Shown here in pieces: positions 5,443-7,047 of a DNA stretch of 7,047 nt. Below the pieces are notes generated by a model. It saw only the letters and a program-made list of their open reading frames with translations. It searched no databases and was not told where the DNA came from. The stretch spans positions 1 through 7,047 of the forward strand of contig CAKKQI010000309.1 in NCBI GenBank assembly GCA_919901895.1, given 5' to 3'. Each line of letters opens with the position of its first letter. Position 1 is the stretch's first letter. A program made the translations under genes and the position numbers. The stretch comes from Candidatus Brocadiaceae bacterium (GTDB taxonomy: Bacteria > Planctomycetota > MHYJ01 > JACQXL01 > CAKKQI01).

Positions 5443-6541
5443 ATGATGTTGCACGAATTAAAACAATTAATCCAGGACCTGCAAAAACGGCTTGAAGATT
5501 TAAGGGACTCTCTTTGACGTGGCCGAACAGCAAAAAAAATTAAACCAACTGGAATCGGCCATGTCCCAACCCGGTTTCTGGGATAATCCGGTCACGGCTC
5601 AGGAACAAGTCGGCCTGTTAAAAAATTTAAAAGCGGTCCTGGTCCCTTACCAGGAAACCGGCAAATCTCTGCAGGATTTAACTGAATTATTCAAATTGGT
5701 TGAAAAAATGGAAGACAAAACTATTCTGGCAGAAATAGAAACGGAATTAAAACAGGTTGTCCGGCAGGTAGTTCATCTGGAAACGCAATCTTATTTGGGT
5801 GGGCCGCACGACCAGAAAAATGTGTTTTTGAATATCCATGCCGGGACCGGCGGGACGGATGCCTGTGATTGGGCCGAAATGCTTCTGCGAATGTATCTTA
5901 AATGGCTGGCTAAAAATAATTATTCGGCTCAGTTGATTGATACGCTTGGGGGCGATTCGGCCGGACTGCGCCGCGCCACCGTTTACGTCAAAGGTCTTTA
6001 TGCCTTTGGTTATCTTAAATCGGAAATCGGTGTGCACCGGCTGGTGCGAATTTCGCCTTTTGATGCCAATAAACGCCGCCACACCTCTTTTGCGGCGGTT
6101 GATATTGTCCCCGAAACGGAAGAAACCCAGGTAGAATTATTAGAAAAAGATTTAAACATTGATACCTTTCGGGCGGGTGGAGCCGGCGGGCAACATGTTA
6201 ACGTAACCGATTCGGCTGTCCGCGTGACTCACCTTCCCACCGGAATTGTAGTCCAGTGCCAGAATGAACGTTCGCAAGGCCAGAATAAACAAACCGCCTT
6301 AAAATTATTGACGGCTAAACTTTATGCGTTAAAAATCAAAGAACAGGAAGAATCTTTCAAGAAAATATACGAGAGCAAAGGTGAAATCGCCTGGGGTTAC
6401 CAGATTCGTTCTTACGTTTTGCAGCCCTACACATTGGTCAAAGACCACCGGACCGGTGCGGAAACCGGTAAGGTTCAGTCCGTTTTAGACGGCGAACTGG
6501 ATCTGTTTATAGAAGCGTATTTAAAAAGTAAAAAAAAATAA
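5443..6541 (+). CDS. prfB: peptide chain release factor 2, with programmed +1 frameshift
   Basis: Recognises UAA and UGA in the ribosomal A site and triggers peptide release. The gene is in two frames: codons 1-24 (5443-5514), then an in-frame TGA (5515-5517), then the main frame from GAC at 5516 to the TAA at 6539-6541. Skipping T5515 gives 365 residues, the same length as E. coli RF2. The joined protein shows an N-terminal helical domain starting MMLHELKQL, the RF2-type anticodon-like tripeptide SPF at about 204-206 (in VRISPFDANKRRHTSF), and the catalytic GGQ at 248-250 in FRAGGAGGQHVNVTDSAVR, followed by the QNERSQGQNK segment. The SPF tripeptide separates it from RF1 (PxT). The C-terminus is complete. 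It lies alone between aroA and dapB. Expression should be self-regulated: low RF2 slows termination at the internal UGA and favours the frameshift. A start at GTG 5519 is not needed. Confidence 0.96.
5502..5518 (+). promoter_or_regulatory. prfB programmed +1 frameshift site
   Basis: The frame reads TTA AGG GAC TCT CTT TGA C. The slippery CTT (5512-5514) is followed by TGA with a C after it, the weak termination context conserved at this site. An internal SD-like AAGGGA (5502-5507, A-A-G-G-G-A) lies four bases before CTT; the E. coli site has AGGGGG three bases before it. Slipping from CTT to TTT puts GAC in frame and restores the conserved protein. Confidence 0.93.
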
Positions 6542-6566
6542 AGTAAGCGCCTCCCCGGTAAAAACA

Positions 6567-6595
6567 TTGATTTAATTCTTGTTTTATGCTAAAGT
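6567..6595 (+). promoter_or_regulatory. candidate promoter of dapB
   Basis: TTGATT (6567-6572), 17 bases and TAAAGT (6590-6595), with TGC before the -10 (extended -10), resemble the cyclase promoter. Transcription would start near 6602 and give a leader of about 24 bases. TATAAG (6598-6603) is an alternative -10 without a good -35. Only a weak GGA (6612-6614) serves as a possible SD. Confidence 0.45.
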
Positions 6596-6625
6596 AGTAT
6601 AAGTTTTTTACGGAAAAATTTATTT

Positions 6626-7047
6626 ATGATTAAGATCGGTATCAACGGCGCCGGCGGCCGGATGGGTTTAAGGATCGCTTCTTTGATTACCCAATCTAAA
6701 GATTGCCAGGTTAAACTGGCCCTGGAACGGCCGGGGCATCCGGCGCTCGGACAGGACATCGGATTTTTAGCCGGGCTTTCTGAAAAACTCAATGTTTTGT
6801 TAACATCGGACTTTCCCGGAAAAACCGTTGATGTCATTCTGGATTTTTCCCATCCGGATGCCACAATGCCTCTTCTGGAAAAATGCCAAAAATATAAAAT
6901 CGCCCTGCTAATCGGCACGACCGGTTTTAATGAAACGCAGATCGCTCAAATCCGCGAATCCGGCAAAACTATTCCGTGTCTTTTAAGCCCTAATCTGAGC
7001 ATCGGAGCCAATGTCATGTTTAAAACCGCCGCCGAATTGGCTCGCCG
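6626..7047 (+). CDS. dapB: 4-hydroxy-tetrahydrodipicolinate reductase, 3' end outside window
   Basis: Reduces 4-hydroxy-tetrahydrodipicolinate to tetrahydrodipicolinate with NAD(P)H in the lysine/diaminopimelate pathway, in the cytosol, and so supplies cell-wall and protein precursors. The window holds 140 codons, about half of the usual 250-270. The nucleotide-binding loop INGAGGRMG is at 5-13 (variant of the usual GAxGRMG). ALERPGHPALGQDIG from about 32, VILDFSHPDA at about 70-79, the GTTGF loop at about 97-101 and SPNLSIGANVMF at about 120-131 follow, all in family order. The catalytic His-His and the K-x-DAPSGT motif would lie just past the window. The ATG at 6626 matches the family's N-terminus. 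It is preceded by a candidate promoter of its own, separated from prfB by 84 bases in which I see no clear terminator. No insertion is visible in this part. Confidence 0.93.
   Translation, partial: MIKIGINGAGGRMGLRIASLITQSKDCQVKLALERPGHPALGQDIGFLAGLSEKLNVLLTSDFPGKTVDVILDFSHPDATMPLLEKCQKYKIALLIGTTGFNETQIAQIRESGKTIPCLLSPNLSIGANVMFKTAAELAR

Noticed and set aside
5519..6541. prfB as a simple gene starting at GTG 5519
   Set aside because: The short upstream frame with strong SD, the CTT-TGA-C site and the conserved RF2 N-terminus show the programmed frameshift arrangement.
6589..6918. Minus-strand open frame of 109 codons over dapB
   Set aside because: It is a shadow of dapB, with no family resemblance and no SD. 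The same holds for antisense frames within rseP, dxr, the cyclase, aroA and prfB.

Overview
The window carries six protein-coding genes, two of them cut by the window edges, in two divergent groups that start from a 112-base intergenic region (3689-3800). All look like chromosomal housekeeping genes of a bacterium. There is no rRNA, tRNA, CRISPR array, transposase or phage gene. Base composition is moderate overall, with AT-rich intergenic DNA. The promoters look sigma70-like, and the strong Shine-Dalgarno sequence before prfB shows that canonical SD initiation is used. The phylum cannot be fixed from the sequence. The DXP isoprenoid pathway, a class II-type EPSP synthase, an FHA-GAF-cyclase protein and GC-rich palindromes inserted in-frame into genes remind me of uncultured candidate-phylum genomes (Omnitrophota- or Elusimicrobiota-like), but this is a weak impression.

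Left arm, minus strand, read from 3688 down to 1: an FHA-GAF-class III adenylate cyclase (2021-3688), dxr (828-2021) and the 5' part of the site-2 protease gene rseP (826 to beyond base 1). The genes are packed as an operon. The cyclase stop and the dxr start overlap by one base, and one base separates the dxr stop from the rseP start. A good extended -10 promoter lies directly before the cyclase.

Right arm, plus strand: aroA (3801-5312), a 130-base spacer with a MITE-like inverted-repeat element, prfB (5443-6541) with its programmed +1 frameshift, an 84-base spacer with a candidate promoter, and the first half of dapB (6626 to the end). The products serve the shikimate pathway, translation termination and lysine/diaminopimelate synthesis.

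Three things stand out. First, GC-rich palindromic sequences appear to have been inserted in-frame into aroA at two places and, as a different palindrome, into rseP. Related hairpin cores recur in the spacer after aroA. This resembles the behaviour of Rickettsia palindromic elements. Second, both divergent promoters place the -10 hexamer exactly 9 bases before the start codon, so aroA and the cyclase mRNA are probably leaderless. This makes 3801, not the upstream in-frame ATG at 3777, the likely aroA start. Third, a predicted second-messenger cyclase heads an operon for isoprenoid synthesis and intramembrane proteolysis.
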